64,000 bases of DNA, from positions 1 through 64,000 of the forward strand of contig URJY01000003.1 of assembly GCA_900548275.1 (NCBI GenBank). The letters run 5' to 3'. Numbering within the stretch: the first letter of the stretch is position 1; every line of letters starts with the position of its first letter. This document shows, in pieces, positions 28,188-37,131 of the stretch. The position numbers and the translations under genes were made by a program. The notes below the pieces were generated by a model. That model searched no databases and was not told the DNA's origin. It was given only the letters and a program-made list of their open reading frames with translations. The DNA is from an uncultured Opitutales bacterium (GTDB lineage Bacteria; Verrucomicrobiota; Verrucomicrobiia; Opitutales; Intestinicryptomonadaceae).

Positions 28188-31100
28188 CTATTTTTCGATG
28201 GGTGCGGCTTCTACGAAGTCGATTGCCCTGATTTCCGCTTTGCCGAGCAAGCCTGATTCGAGCGGTTCTTCGTCCGCCTTCCAGAAGCCTTTCATGAATG
28301 TGTAGGCTATTCTGTCGGTGTCGTTTTTGCGCTTTTCAAGAATCCACTTGGGCAGGATTTCGTCGGGCGACTTCGCAAGCCGCGCGTCGCCGATTAGCCT
28401 GTTTACCCATCGGTTCGCGACTTCTATCGAAAGCGTGTTTTCGCCTTTTCTTGCGAGGTTTGTTATGTCGCATTCGAAGGGCGCGCGCCAGAGCGTGGCG
28501 GCGGTTTTGCCGTTAACCCGCACGCGGGCGATGTCGGCAACTTTTCCGAGCGACAGAATTATGCGCCGTCCCTTTTTGAACATTTCGCCGCCGAGTTCGA
28601 AATTCTTCGAATACGTTGCGATTCCCGAAAAATAGCGGATTCCGTCGTCGGAATTTTTCGTCCAAGATTCGAGTTTTGCGAAGTGTGCCATTGCGGGCGC
28701 GCCGCGGTTTTTCTGGAATGCGACATTCCAATTTTCCGAAATGTCGACATTCTTCGGAAGCGGTTGAGCCGCGAGCGAAACCTCGCCGCCGTCCGACAGA
28801 ACAAGCTTTGCCGTGCCCGCCGTCTCGAACATCGCGCCGAGTTTGCCGTTGCAGACCGCGGGATAAATCGGGCTTCCCGCGGTTTCGGGGACGGACGATG
28901 AAAACGCGTCAATCCGCCTGTTTTCGCCGTTTTTGAAGACGACGAATTTCGATTCGTAGGGATTGAGCGAAAGGGGAATCGAGACAATGCCGTTTTCGCA
29001 CTTCCACTGCGCGGCGGGCGAAATGCTGCCGTCCACTGCGTCGAAAATGTACGGCGACTTTCCTTTGCCCACGTTGAACGAAACCTCGCCTGCAATGCGT
29101 GATTGCGTCATATTTGCCACAAAGCGGATGTCGGTGTCGCCGTCGATTCTGCCGATTGTGCGGATTCCGCGCGGCGTTTTAAATTCGGGCGCGATTTGCG
29201 CAAGATTCAACGCTTCGGGAACGGAGCGCGTGGCGTACAACGTGCCTTTGCCGATTTTGCGGACTTTTTCGCCGCTGCCCCAAAGACGTTTTACGACCGC
29301 CGCAAATTTCTCGGGGTTGTCCGAAAGTGTGGGCGAGTCAATCGGCGGGACTCCGACGGCGTTCGCGCCCGCTTCGAGCAGTTTTTCTACGGCTTCGAGC
29401 GTGCGCAGCGAAAGCCGTTTGTCGGCGCCGAGCGCGAGCATTTTGTAGCGCGTGCCGTCCGCCGCCGCAAAGATTTCGCCGGCTTCGAATTTCAGCGAAT
29501 CGGCTATGTCGTCCGCCGAACAATAGTCGTAGTCGTAGCCCGCGTTCGTGATTTCGTCGCGCACGGCGTACCACGCGCCGTTGGGCTGCGATTCTCCCGA
29601 AAGCCACAGCACGGTTGCCCGATAGCGTCCGCGCTGAAGCAACGCCTGCGAGCGGTTGACGTACGAAACCCACGCGTCGGCAAGCTTCCACCAAGTGGTA
29701 AGGCGCGTCATATGCGTGCCGTTTCCGCCGAGCGTCATCCCCGGTCCCTCAATCATAAACGGTTGATGCGCGTATGTGTGGATTATTATCGACGAAATGC
29801 CGAAAATCCACGCGCGGTCGCCGTACTCTTTGAGCTGTTCGGGCGTTTGAAGCCAACGGGCGGGGAGCTTCGTTGCCGTAAACGATTCCGCGCCCGCCTC
29901 CTTTTTGCCGAACAGGTGCGCGCTCGAGCCTGTCATGCGCGCGGGTGGATTTCCGCGTCCAATCCAGAACTCGCCCGTGGGAATGTCGATTTTTCGGGCG
30001 CAGCGGAGCGAATCGAACAGACCGCCGTAGGGTTCGACAATCGAGACAAGCCCGTCTTTTTTGCAAAGCTCGGCGAAGTAGTCGTAGTAGTTTTCGGCGA
30101 AGAGGTCGGAGACCGTGCGCTGCAAATCGTAGAGGAACTTTGCGGTCTGCCCATCGGTCTCGACAACAAACCCGAGCATTGCGGGCAGCCACGGCTTGAT
30201 GTCGTAGCCGCGCCGTTTCTCGAATTGCTCGGCGAAGTCGTCCGTCCAGTTCTGCCCGCCGACCTCGTAGCTGTCGATTGTGGCGTAGCGCATCGAGCCG
30301 CCGAAATCGGCTTCGAGCTTTTTCATAAAATGCGGCCAGTGCGCGTCGAGCCCGCGCCGCGAGAGCTTGTCGCACTCAAGCCCCTTGAATTGGGTGGGAG
30401 CGTTTTTCGCGCCGGTCGAAGTGTAGCCTATGCGCAGGACAATCCAGTTGCCGTCGGGCAGATTCACCGTACCCTCGCCGTTTTCGAAATTTGCGGTGAT
30501 GTCGAGAATTGAATCTTTCGAAAGCCCGCGCCTGTTTTCGTCTTCCGCTTTCGGCGCGACAAACCCGATTCTCTGCGCGAGCGAATTTTTGAAATCGATA
30601 TCGGACACCATCCGTTCGGAAAGCAGACGCACGTTTTTCAAATTTATATCCTTCGGCTTTTCCCACTCGTGAAACGACTTCGCCGTCGTAAATTCGAATT
30701 TGAAGAACTTCGCCCGCGCGCCGTTTTCGGAAAGCGGTACGAACTTGGGCGTACACTTATCGTTGTAAATCGACGCGGTGTATTCGCCGACTTTAGAGTA
30801 GTTTTTGCCGTCGTCGGAAGCCGAAATGTCGACGCTCACATACAGTCCGCGACTGTCGAAAGTAAGTTCGGCAAATTTTGCGTTGTACGGGTTTTTGAAT
30901 TCGAAAACGAGCGTGTTTTTCGCGCCTTTTTTCGAAAGCGGCAGGCGGACGGTCTTTGCGTTTTCGCCAACGACATTCTGCGGATTGTCGAAGTCGGCGG
31001 AGACTTTCGGCGCGGGCATTTTCCTGCCGCCTCGAACCGCGAGCACGGCGACATCGCGGTAGAAGCCCTCCACCGTGCGCGGCTGCGGAAGCTTGAGCGT

Positions 31101-31550
31101 ATGTTCGCCGCCGACTACACGCGTTTCGGAGGCGACAAGCATTTTCATAGAATCTTCGGGCTTAATCCACGGGCCGCCCGAGCTTGACCACCCCGGGCAG
31201 TTGTGCGCGCCGAGCCTCAAACCGAGCCGCTTTGCCTCGCGACCCGCGTGGCGCATTAGTTCGCGCCAGTTGTCGTCGAGAATCTGTATCTTCGGCATTC
31301 CCGTGGCGGTCTGGTTGACGAGCGAAAACACGTGCGCGCCGCCGTAGCCGACTTCCTTCAAGGCTTCGAGGTCGGCGGTAATTCCCTCCTTGGTAATTGC
31401 ATTCGTGGTGAAGTGCCACCAAGTTTCAAGCTTTGCGTCCTGCGGCGGATTGAGAAAGTCGGCGCGAACTGCGTCGAAATCGGCATATGAAACCGAAACA
31501 AAAGCGGAAAGCCCCGCAAGTAAAATAGTAGAATAGTAAGGTTTTATCAT
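28188..31550 (-). CDS. Secreted GH106 alpha-L-rhamnosidase
   Basis: This 1120-aa protein matches the large GH106 family, which removes alpha-L-rhamnose from plant glycans such as rhamnogalacturonan. A signal peptide occupies residues 1-23. The family start is clear: PPQDAKLETWWHF, then TKEGITADLEALKEVGYGG and AHNCPGWSSSGGPWIKPEDS. The middle includes a beta-galactosidase-like superfamily barrel segment (SYEVGGQNWTDDF). The C-terminus has GH2-like sugar-binding beta domains (SLGKVADIARVRVNGKTAATLW). It is transcribed alone, converging on GH13. The upstream region is the hairpin array 31636-31876. Confidence 0.88.
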   Translation of the reverse strand: MIKPYYSTILLAGLSAFVSVSYADFDAVRADFLNPPQDAKLETWWHFTTNAITKEGITADLEALKEVGYGGAHVFSLVNQTATGMPKIQILDDNWRELMRHAGREAKRLGLRLGAHNCPGWSSSGGPWIKPEDSMKMLVASETRVVGGEHTLKLPQPRTVEGFYRDVAVLAVRGGRKMPAPKVSADFDNPQNVVGENAKTVRLPLSKKGAKNTLVFEFKNPYNAKFAELTFDSRGLYVSVDISASDDGKNYSKVGEYTASIYNDKCTPKFVPLSENGARAKFFKFEFTTAKSFHEWEKPKDINLKNVRLLSERMVSDIDFKNSLAQRIGFVAPKAEDENRRGLSKDSILDITANFENGEGTVNLPDGNWIVLRIGYTSTGAKNAPTQFKGLECDKLSRRGLDAHWPHFMKKLEADFGGSMRYATIDSYEVGGQNWTDDFAEQFEKRRGYDIKPWLPAMLGFVVETDGQTAKFLYDLQRTVSDLFAENYYDYFAELCKKDGLVSIVEPYGGLFDSLRCARKIDIPTGEFWIGRGNPPARMTGSSAHLFGKKEAGAESFTATKLPARWLQTPEQLKEYGDRAWIFGISSIIIHTYAHQPFMIEGPGMTLGGNGTHMTRLTTWWKLADAWVSYVNRSQALLQRGRYRATVLWLSGESQPNGAWYAVRDEITNAGYDYDYCSADDIADSLKFEAGEIFAAADGTRYKMLALGADKRLSLRTLEAVEKLLEAGANAVGVPPIDSPTLSDNPEKFAAVVKRLWGSGEKVRKIGKGTLYATRSVPEALNLAQIAPEFKTPRGIRTIGRIDGDTDIRFVANMTQSRIAGEVSFNVGKGKSPYIFDAVDGSISPAAQWKCENGIVSIPLSLNPYESKFVVFKNGENRRIDAFSSSVPETAGSPIYPAVCNGKLGAMFETAGTAKLVLSDGGEVSLAAQPLPKNVDISENWNVAFQKNRGAPAMAHFAKLESWTKNSDDGIRYFSGIATYSKNFELGGEMFKKGRRIILSLGKVADIARVRVNGKTAATLWRAPFECDITNLARKGENTLSIEVANRWVNRLIGDARLAKSPDEILPKWILEKRKNDTDRIAYTFMKGFWKADEEPLESGLLGKAEIRAIDFVEAAPIEK

Positions 31551-31929
31551 AAGTGTATGCTAAAACAGCGAAACATTACATTCAATCATAAAAACGAACA
31601 AACACAGATGCAGGCTGGAGCCTTCACGCCGTTGCGGGGGCTTCACCCCCGAGTGGGCATTTTGCTTCGCAAAATAACCGCCCACATTCCCCACCGAACT
31701 TCGTTCGATTCCATCGAACAAGTATATCAAACAGGTTTCGGAAAAAACAAAATAAGTTCGAAAATCCGAAGCCATTGCGAAGCAATGCGAACTTATACAC
31801 AAAAGGCGCGACTATAGTCGCGCCGCAGTATCACAAGTAGGAACGAAGTTCCGACGGCGTGCAGGCACCTGCCTGCCCTTGCAAAAAAGGCTTCCATTTC
31901 TTTAAAAAGTCGTCATTGTTTGAATTGAT
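31551..31929. repeat. Array of eight short hairpins between GH106 and fabG
   Basis: This gene-free stretch carries consecutive inverted repeats: 31636-31650 (GGGGG/CCCCC), 31653-31685 (GTGGGC-ATTTTGC/GCAAAAT-GCCCAC), 31695-31707 (CGAAC/GTTCG), 31703-31719 (GTTCGAT/ATCGAAC), 31752-31796 (outer ATAAGTTCG/CGAACTTAT, inner CATTGC/GCAATG), 31805-31824 (the perfect 20-bp palindrome GGCGCGACTATAGTCGCGCC), 31840-31852 (GGAAC/GTTCC) and 31861-31876 (GCAGGCA/TGCCTGC). Most stems close on GAA, TTC or TCC triloops. Stems 3 and 4 share bases and exclude each other. No open frame is convincing. Confidence 0.85.
31805..31852. repeat. Copy of the dispersed palindromic element also found at 1080
   Basis: The palindrome plus its flank GCAGTATC...GAACGAAGTTCCGACG matches 1080-1130 (GGCGCGGTTATAGCCGCGCC, then GTTGTATC...GATGAAATTTCCGACG). 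At 1080 it acts as a terminator; here it lies upstream of both neighbours, so it is probably a mobile or recurrent repeat. Confidence 0.7.
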
Positions 31930-32676
31930 ATGGAACTAAATTATTCGGGAAAAGTTGCGCTTGTCAGCGGGGCGGGACGCGGTATCGGCAGGGCGATTGC
32001 CGTGGAACTTGCGAACGCGGGCTGCACGGTTCTTTGCGTCAGTAAAAACATTTCGTCCTGCGGAAAGGTCGCAGACGAAATCAACGCATCGGGCGGAAAA
32101 GCCGAGGCGTGGGCATTCGACGTGTCGAAATCGGCGGAAGTGAAAGACGCCTGCACACAAATCCTCAAAAAATACGACGCAGTAGACATCATCGTAAACA
32201 ACGCAGGCATCACACGCGACAACCTGCTTATGCGAATGTCGGACGAAGAATGGGAAAGCGTGATTTCGACAAACCTTTCGTCGTGCTTCTATATCGTGCG
32301 CAACCTCGTGCGCGCAATGATGGGCAACCGACGCGGACGAATCATAAACATCGCATCGGTGTCGGGTCAGGCGGGCAATGCGGGACAGACAAACTACGCG
32401 GCGGCAAAGGCCGGCATTATCGGCTTTACGAAGTCGCTGGCGCGCGAACTGGCGGCGCGAAACATCACGGCAAACGCAATCGCCCCCGGGTTCATCGACA
32501 CCGATATGACGGCGGTTCTTCCGCCCGCAATCGTGGAGGCGGCAAAGGCGAATATCCCGCTCAAACGCACGGGCAAGGTCGAAGACATCGCAAAAATCTG
32601 CGCATTCCTCGCATCCGACGAAGCGGGCTATATCACGGGACAGACAATAGCGGTAAACGGCGGTCTGTACATGTAA
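31930..32676 (+). CDS. fabG: 3-oxoacyl-ACP reductase / SDR family oxidoreductase
   Basis: This 248-aa short-chain dehydrogenase reduces 3-oxoacyl-ACP with NADPH in fatty-acid elongation. It has the cofactor loop GAGRGIGRAIA near residue 12, the NNAG motif near 88, the catalytic serine in IASVSGQAG and the YAAAK tyrosine-lysine pair near 151. The ending YITGQTIAVNGGLYM is typical of FabG. No other fab genes are nearby, so a different keto substrate is possible. It is followed 41 bp later by the Gfo/Idh oxidoreductase. Confidence 0.85.
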   Translation: MELNYSGKVALVSGAGRGIGRAIAVELANAGCTVLCVSKNISSCGKVADEINASGGKAEAWAFDVSKSAEVKDACTQILKKYDAVDIIVNNAGITRDNLLMRMSDEEWESVISTNLSSCFYIVRNLVRAMMGNRRGRIINIASVSGQAGNAGQTNYAAAKAGIIGFTKSLARELAARNITANAIAPGFIDTDMTAVLPPAIVEAAKANIPLKRTGKVEDIAKICAFLASDEAGYITGQTIAVNGGLYM

Positions 32677-32717
32677 TTTTTTTATCGAACAATAAACAAC
32701 AACAAATACTATTATAT

Positions 32718-34118
32718 ATGATTAACAGAAGAAAATTCATCAAGTCGGCAACGACGGCGGCAACTGCGGCAATGTTCTTCCCCGGATGCTCGTCGACACC
32801 CAAGCCGAAGAAAATCGGCGCAAACGAAAAAATCAACGTCGCATTCGTCGGCGTCGGCAACATCGGCGCAATGGCACGCGGCGGCATGATAAACGAAAAC
32901 GGAGTGGCACTCTGCGACGTAGACCTTACCATGGCGCGTCAGGGTCTGAAACAATACCCCAAGGCAAAAATCTTCCAAGACTACCGCGAAATGCTCGACA
33001 AGCTCGGCAAGGAAATCGACGCGGTTTGCGTATCCACGCCCGACCACTCGCACTTCAAAATTACGCTCGACTCGATGCAGTGCGGCAAACACGTCTGCGT
33101 GCAAAAACCCCTTACACACAACATCTGGCAGTGCCGCGAACTCGAACGCGCCCGCCAGTACTACGGCGTACAAACCCAGATGATGAATCAAGGGCACGCA
33201 ACCGAGCAAATCAGAATGCTCAAGGAATGGTACGACAGCGGCATAACTGGCGACGTACGCGAAGTCCACGTTATGTGCAGCGGCCCCAAGTGGTGGGACG
33301 GCGACCCCAAGCGCACGCCTTACTTCGTAAAGCCCAAGTCGATGCCCATCACCAAACAGCCCATTCCCTCGGAACTCAACTGGGATTTGTGGATAAATCA
33401 GGGCAAATTTACCGACTACAACCGCATCTACGCACCGCTTAGCTGGCGCGGATTCTGGGACTACGGCACGGGTATGCTCGGCGACTGGTTCTGCCACACG
33501 GCGGACGCCCCCGTCTGGATTCTCGACCTCAAAGACCCCGTCTCGGTGGAACTTGTCGACGCAAAGTGCACATACGACCAAAACGTGTTCATCCCCGACG
33601 CGTCGACGGTAAAGTGGACATTCGCCGCAACCGACAAACACCCCGAACTGGTTATGTACTGGTACGACGGCGCGCGCGAACCCATCACACGCCCGCACGA
33701 CTTCGAAAAAGACCGCCCGCTGCTGAAGTCGGGTATGTATATGATTGGCGACAAGCGCACAATCCACACTGGCTCGCGCCCGAACTTCGACCCGCGCGTC
33801 TCCAACGACAAATTCTTCAACGAATTCCGCAAAAACCGTCCGCCTAAGACAATCCCCAGAGTCCGCAAGGGCAATCTCTATCTGGAGTGGTGCGACGCAA
33901 TCAGGGGCGACATCAAGGAATGCGGCTCGAACTTCAAATACGCTTCGCAGCTTACGGAAGTTGCATTGCTCGGCGCACTCGTGCAGCGCGTCGGCGGCAA
34001 GATTGAATGGGACGCTAAGAATATGCGCGCCAAGAACCGCCCCGAACTCGACACACTCATCCGCGAACCCGAACGCAAGGGCTGGGAATCCAAGTCTTTC
34101 GGCGGCTTGTTCGCGTAA
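32718..34118 (+). CDS. Tat-exported Gfo/Idh/MocA family oxidoreductase
   Basis: This 466-aa protein starts MINRRKFIKSATTAATAAMF, a twin-arginine signal, followed by FFPGCSS, which could be a lipoprotein box (C26). The NAD(P)-binding Rossmann segment is INVAFVGVGNIGAMARGG near residue 38. EIDAVCVSTPDHSH and HVCVQKPLTHN contain the family's cofactor and substrate residues. The C-terminal half (EWCDAIRGDIKECGSNF) is of the secreted subfamily common in Verrucomicrobiota and Planctomycetota, thought to act on sugars; the reaction here is unknown. The start ATG at 32718 precedes the Tat signal. Confidence 0.88.
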   Translation: MINRRKFIKSATTAATAAMFFPGCSSTPKPKKIGANEKINVAFVGVGNIGAMARGGMINENGVALCDVDLTMARQGLKQYPKAKIFQDYREMLDKLGKEIDAVCVSTPDHSHFKITLDSMQCGKHVCVQKPLTHNIWQCRELERARQYYGVQTQMMNQGHATEQIRMLKEWYDSGITGDVREVHVMCSGPKWWDGDPKRTPYFVKPKSMPITKQPIPSELNWDLWINQGKFTDYNRIYAPLSWRGFWDYGTGMLGDWFCHTADAPVWILDLKDPVSVELVDAKCTYDQNVFIPDASTVKWTFAATDKHPELVMYWYDGAREPITRPHDFEKDRPLLKSGMYMIGDKRTIHTGSRPNFDPRVSNDKFFNEFRKNRPPKTIPRVRKGNLYLEWCDAIRGDIKECGSNFKYASQLTEVALLGALVQRVGGKIEWDAKNMRAKNRPELDTLIREPERKGWESKSFGGLFA

Positions 34119-34148
34119 GAGTGGGGCGAAAGTTTTTCGGAATAAATC

Positions 34149-34181
34149 GCGGATGGCCTATGCGGGCTGTCCGCTTTTTTT
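34149..34181 (+). terminator. Terminator after the Gfo/Idh gene
   Basis: GCGGA and GCC pair with GGC and TCCGC with internal mismatches, followed by seven T residues, 31 bp after the stop codon. Confidence 0.75.
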
Positions 34182-34358
34182 GCGGTTGTCGGCGGACACA
34201 GTGGAGATCGTCGGCAAAATAATTCCGATAAAAAGAGCCGAAGAGGCGCGGCGGCACGGGCAGGATGCACGACAATTTGATTCGTCGGCGTGTTGTGGAG
34301 TAGTGCGCTTTTTTCTTGACTCTTTTTTTCGGGTAATACAAAAATCGTTCCGTTTAAC

Positions 34359-34370
34359 TTAAACGTTTAA
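34359..34370. promoter_or_regulatory. LacI-type operator-like palindrome before GH92
   Basis: TTAAACGTTTAA is a perfect 12-bp palindrome centred on CG, 18 bp upstream of the GH92 ATG. An overlapping GTTTAA-C-TTAAAC palindrome lies immediately to the left. The form is that of a LacI/GalR-family operator, and a near match lies upstream of GH10. No such regulator gene is present in the window. Confidence 0.5.
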
Positions 34371-34388
34371 CTTTATTTCTGCATATAT

Positions 34389-36560
34389 ATGAAAAACGGG
34401 TTTGCATTTCTTGCGGGGTTGCTGTTTGCCGCATCGCTTTTCGGCGCGGAGGATTGCGCCAAGTTTGTCGATGTGAAAATCGGTACGGCGGGTACGGGGC
34501 ACACGTACCCAGGGGTTGTCGCGCCGTTCGGCATGGTTCAGCCAAGCCCCGAAACGGGCTATTCAACATGGCGCTATTGCTCGGGCTACCACAACGACGA
34601 CCTGCGCATTCTCTCTTTCGGTCAGACCCACCTTTCGGGCACGGGCTGCCCCGACAGCGGCGACGCGGCGTTCATTCCCTTCACGGGCAATCCCGTCAAA
34701 ACGGACTATTCGAGCGCGTTCAAAAAGGAGAACGAAATCGCGGAGGTCGGTAAATATTCGGTCGTCTTGGACGACGCGAAAGCGAAGGTCGAAATCACCG
34801 CAACCGACAGGGTCGCCCTCTACAGAATCAAGTTTCTTGCCGACGGCGGCGGGTTGTTCTTCGACTTCCAGACTGGCATGGTCGGCAAGCTGCCGAACCG
34901 CGTTCTCGAAAGCGACATCAGGCTTGTAGACGATTATACTATTGTCGGCACGCAGAAAGTCCGCTCGTTCACGCGCCGCGACATCAGTTTTGCCGTTAGG
35001 TTCGACAAACCCGTAAAAAAGCTTATCGAAATCGAGCGTCCCAAAAACCACAAAGCCCCGCGCTGGGCTTTGGATTTCGGCTTGAAGTCGGGCGAAACGC
35101 TTTTTGTAAAATGCGCGGTTTCGACGGTCTCGACCGACGGCGCGCTCGCGAACCTGAACACCCTGCAAAATTGGGACTTCGATTCCGTCGCAGCCAAGAC
35201 CCGCGCCGATTGGAACGACCTGCTTTCCAAGTTCGACGTTTCCGCAACGCCCGACCAGAAGAAAATATTTTATACCGCAGTCTATCACTCGTTCATTTCG
35301 CCCAACAATATTGCCGACGTCGACGGACGTTATCGCGGCGCGGACGGCAAAGTTGCGACGGCGTCGAACGCCTCGAAGCACTACTACACCAACCTTTCTC
35401 TGTGGGACACATACCGCGCGGTGATTCCGCTTACTTCAATCGTCCGCCCGCAGATTCTGCCCGAATTTGCGAACTCTATGCTCGACCACTTCGACGCGGC
35501 GGGCGTGCTGCCCACAAACGCCTATTGGGGCAAGGAAACGTGGTGCATGATTGGCAATCACGCAATTTCGGTAATCGCGGGCTGCATTCAGCGCGGGCAG
35601 GACGGCTTCGACAAACGCCGCGCCCTCAACGCAATGATTGTTTCGTCCGAAAAAGACCACCGCAAGAGCGACTTTTCGATACTCGACAAATTCGGCTATT
35701 ATCCGTTCGATTTGTGCAATCCCGAATCTGTTTCCAAGACGCTCGAAAACTGTCAGGGCGACTACGCGCTGTCGAAAGCCGCCGAAATTATGGGCGAAAC
35801 CGCCGTCGCCGAAAAGTTCGCCCGACGCGCCCAAAACTATAAAAACCTTTTCGACAAGAGCACGAATTTTATGCGCGGCAAAGACTCGAAAGGCAAGTGG
35901 CGCGAGCCGTTCAACCCCTTCGAATTTTCGCACGCCGAAAGCTTCGGGGGCGACTACACCGAAGGCAACGCGTGGCAATACACATTCCACGTTCAGCACG
36001 ACCCCTACGGACTTATCGCGCTCTTCGGTTCGCCCGAAAAGTTCGTCGCCGCAGTCGATTCCATGTTCGCCGCCGCCGACACGCGCAAAGAGGGTACTTA
36101 TAAAAAGAGCGCGGACATCAGCGGCATGATTGGGCAGTACGTGCACGGCAACGAGCCGAGCCACCACATTCCGTACCTCTTCGCGCTCGCCGACCGCCCC
36201 GACAGAACGGCGGAAATCGTGCGCGAAATCTGCTCAACCCTCTACACAACCGCGCCCGACGGGCTTTGCGGCAACGACGACTGCGGGCAAATGAGCGCGT
36301 GGTATATCTTTTCGTCGATGGGCTTCTATCCGCTCGACCCAAACTCGCTTGAATACGTTCTGGGCGCGCCGCAGGTGGAGCGCGTCGTTATGACATTGCC
36401 CGACGGAAAGAAGTTTGAAGTTGTGGCGCACGGACTTTCCGAGGAAAACAAGTATGTGAAGTCTGTAAAACTCAACGGCAAGCCCTATAATAAAAAGACG
36501 CTCTCGCACGCCGACATACTCGCGGGCGGCAAGCTCGAATTCCACATGGGCGCAAAGTAG
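34389..36560 (+). CDS. Secreted GH92 alpha-mannosidase
   Basis: This 723-aa enzyme belongs to GH92, calcium-dependent exo-alpha-mannosidases that trim N-glycans and mannans. The signal peptide spans about residues 1-19. The family start is GTGHTYPGVVAPFGMVQPSP followed by CSGYHNDDL and THLSGTGCPDSGD. The catalytic-domain motif HGNEPSHHIPYLF holds the acid candidate E589, and GNDDCGQMSAWY holds D630/D631, the calcium and base region. Length fits the family. It is a single-gene unit with an operator-like palindrome in front and a terminator behind. Linkage specificity is not predictable. Confidence 0.94.
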   Translation: MKNGFAFLAGLLFAASLFGAEDCAKFVDVKIGTAGTGHTYPGVVAPFGMVQPSPETGYSTWRYCSGYHNDDLRILSFGQTHLSGTGCPDSGDAAFIPFTGNPVKTDYSSAFKKENEIAEVGKYSVVLDDAKAKVEITATDRVALYRIKFLADGGGLFFDFQTGMVGKLPNRVLESDIRLVDDYTIVGTQKVRSFTRRDISFAVRFDKPVKKLIEIERPKNHKAPRWALDFGLKSGETLFVKCAVSTVSTDGALANLNTLQNWDFDSVAAKTRADWNDLLSKFDVSATPDQKKIFYTAVYHSFISPNNIADVDGRYRGADGKVATASNASKHYYTNLSLWDTYRAVIPLTSIVRPQILPEFANSMLDHFDAAGVLPTNAYWGKETWCMIGNHAISVIAGCIQRGQDGFDKRRALNAMIVSSEKDHRKSDFSILDKFGYYPFDLCNPESVSKTLENCQGDYALSKAAEIMGETAVAEKFARRAQNYKNLFDKSTNFMRGKDSKGKWREPFNPFEFSHAESFGGDYTEGNAWQYTFHVQHDPYGLIALFGSPEKFVAAVDSMFAAADTRKEGTYKKSADISGMIGQYVHGNEPSHHIPYLFALADRPDRTAEIVREICSTLYTTAPDGLCGNDDCGQMSAWYIFSSMGFYPLDPNSLEYVLGAPQVERVVMTLPDGKKFEVVAHGLSEENKYVKSVKLNGKPYNKKTLSHADILAGGKLEFHMGAK

Positions 36561-36594
36561 GGCACGTCCCCGAAAAATTAAACACACACACAAA

Positions 36595-36630
36595 GCGGCG
36601 GAGGCGCATTCGGTGCATTCCGCCGTTTTT
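36595..36630 (+). terminator. Terminator after GH92
   Basis: CGGCGGA pairs with TCCGCCG around a 16-nt loop and is followed by TTTTT, 34 bp after the GH92 stop codon. Confidence 0.75.
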
Positions 36631-36762
36631 GTTTGAACGCGCAATTTGCCGCGCGAGAATTTTGTTTACCAACCGCCTTTTTTATGTAGCGTTCTTCGGT
36701 ATGAAAACGGATTTGCAGACGGTTTGCGAAAGCGCGGCGCGTTCCGTTCGGAGACCGTCAAA

Positions 36763-37131
36763 ATGAAAGAGTTTTTGCCTTATTACGACGAAATCAAATT
36801 TGCGGGGCACTGCACTTGTGCGCTCGCCTCCACTTTTATCGGTGGCATTGCCGTCTATTTGGGTTCCAAAGTTTGGGGCGGGCGGACGGGCTTCGACACA
36901 TCGTTTTGTTTCGCGCTTTTTGCGGCGGTTGCAATCTGGATTCTGCCGTTCTATGCGTTTGTTCCGCACCGATATTCGCAGTGGATTGTCCTTGCGGTCT
37001 TCGTCTCGACGCGGTTTGTCCTTGCGCGGCTCGACGCAAAGTCCGCGAAAATTTCGTTTCGACTTTGGCTTGCATACGGGCTGTCGCAGGCGATACTCTT
37101 CGGCATAGTCTATTACAATTTGAACCAATGA
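36763..37131 (+). CDS. Small membrane protein of unknown function
   Basis: This 122-aa protein begins MKEFLPYYDEIKFAGHC and has four hydrophobic segments, at about residues 14-32, 42-62, 67-82 and 98-118. No family is recognised. The ATG at 36763 is chosen because the hydrophobic core follows it; the open frame extends upstream without a plausible start. It overlaps the peptidase gene by 4 bp (ATGA), so the two are translationally coupled. Confidence 0.65.
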   Translation: MKEFLPYYDEIKFAGHCTCALASTFIGGIAVYLGSKVWGGRTGFDTSFCFALFAAVAIWILPFYAFVPHRYSQWIVLAVFVSTRFVLARLDAKSAKISFRLWLAYGLSQAILFGIVYYNLNQ

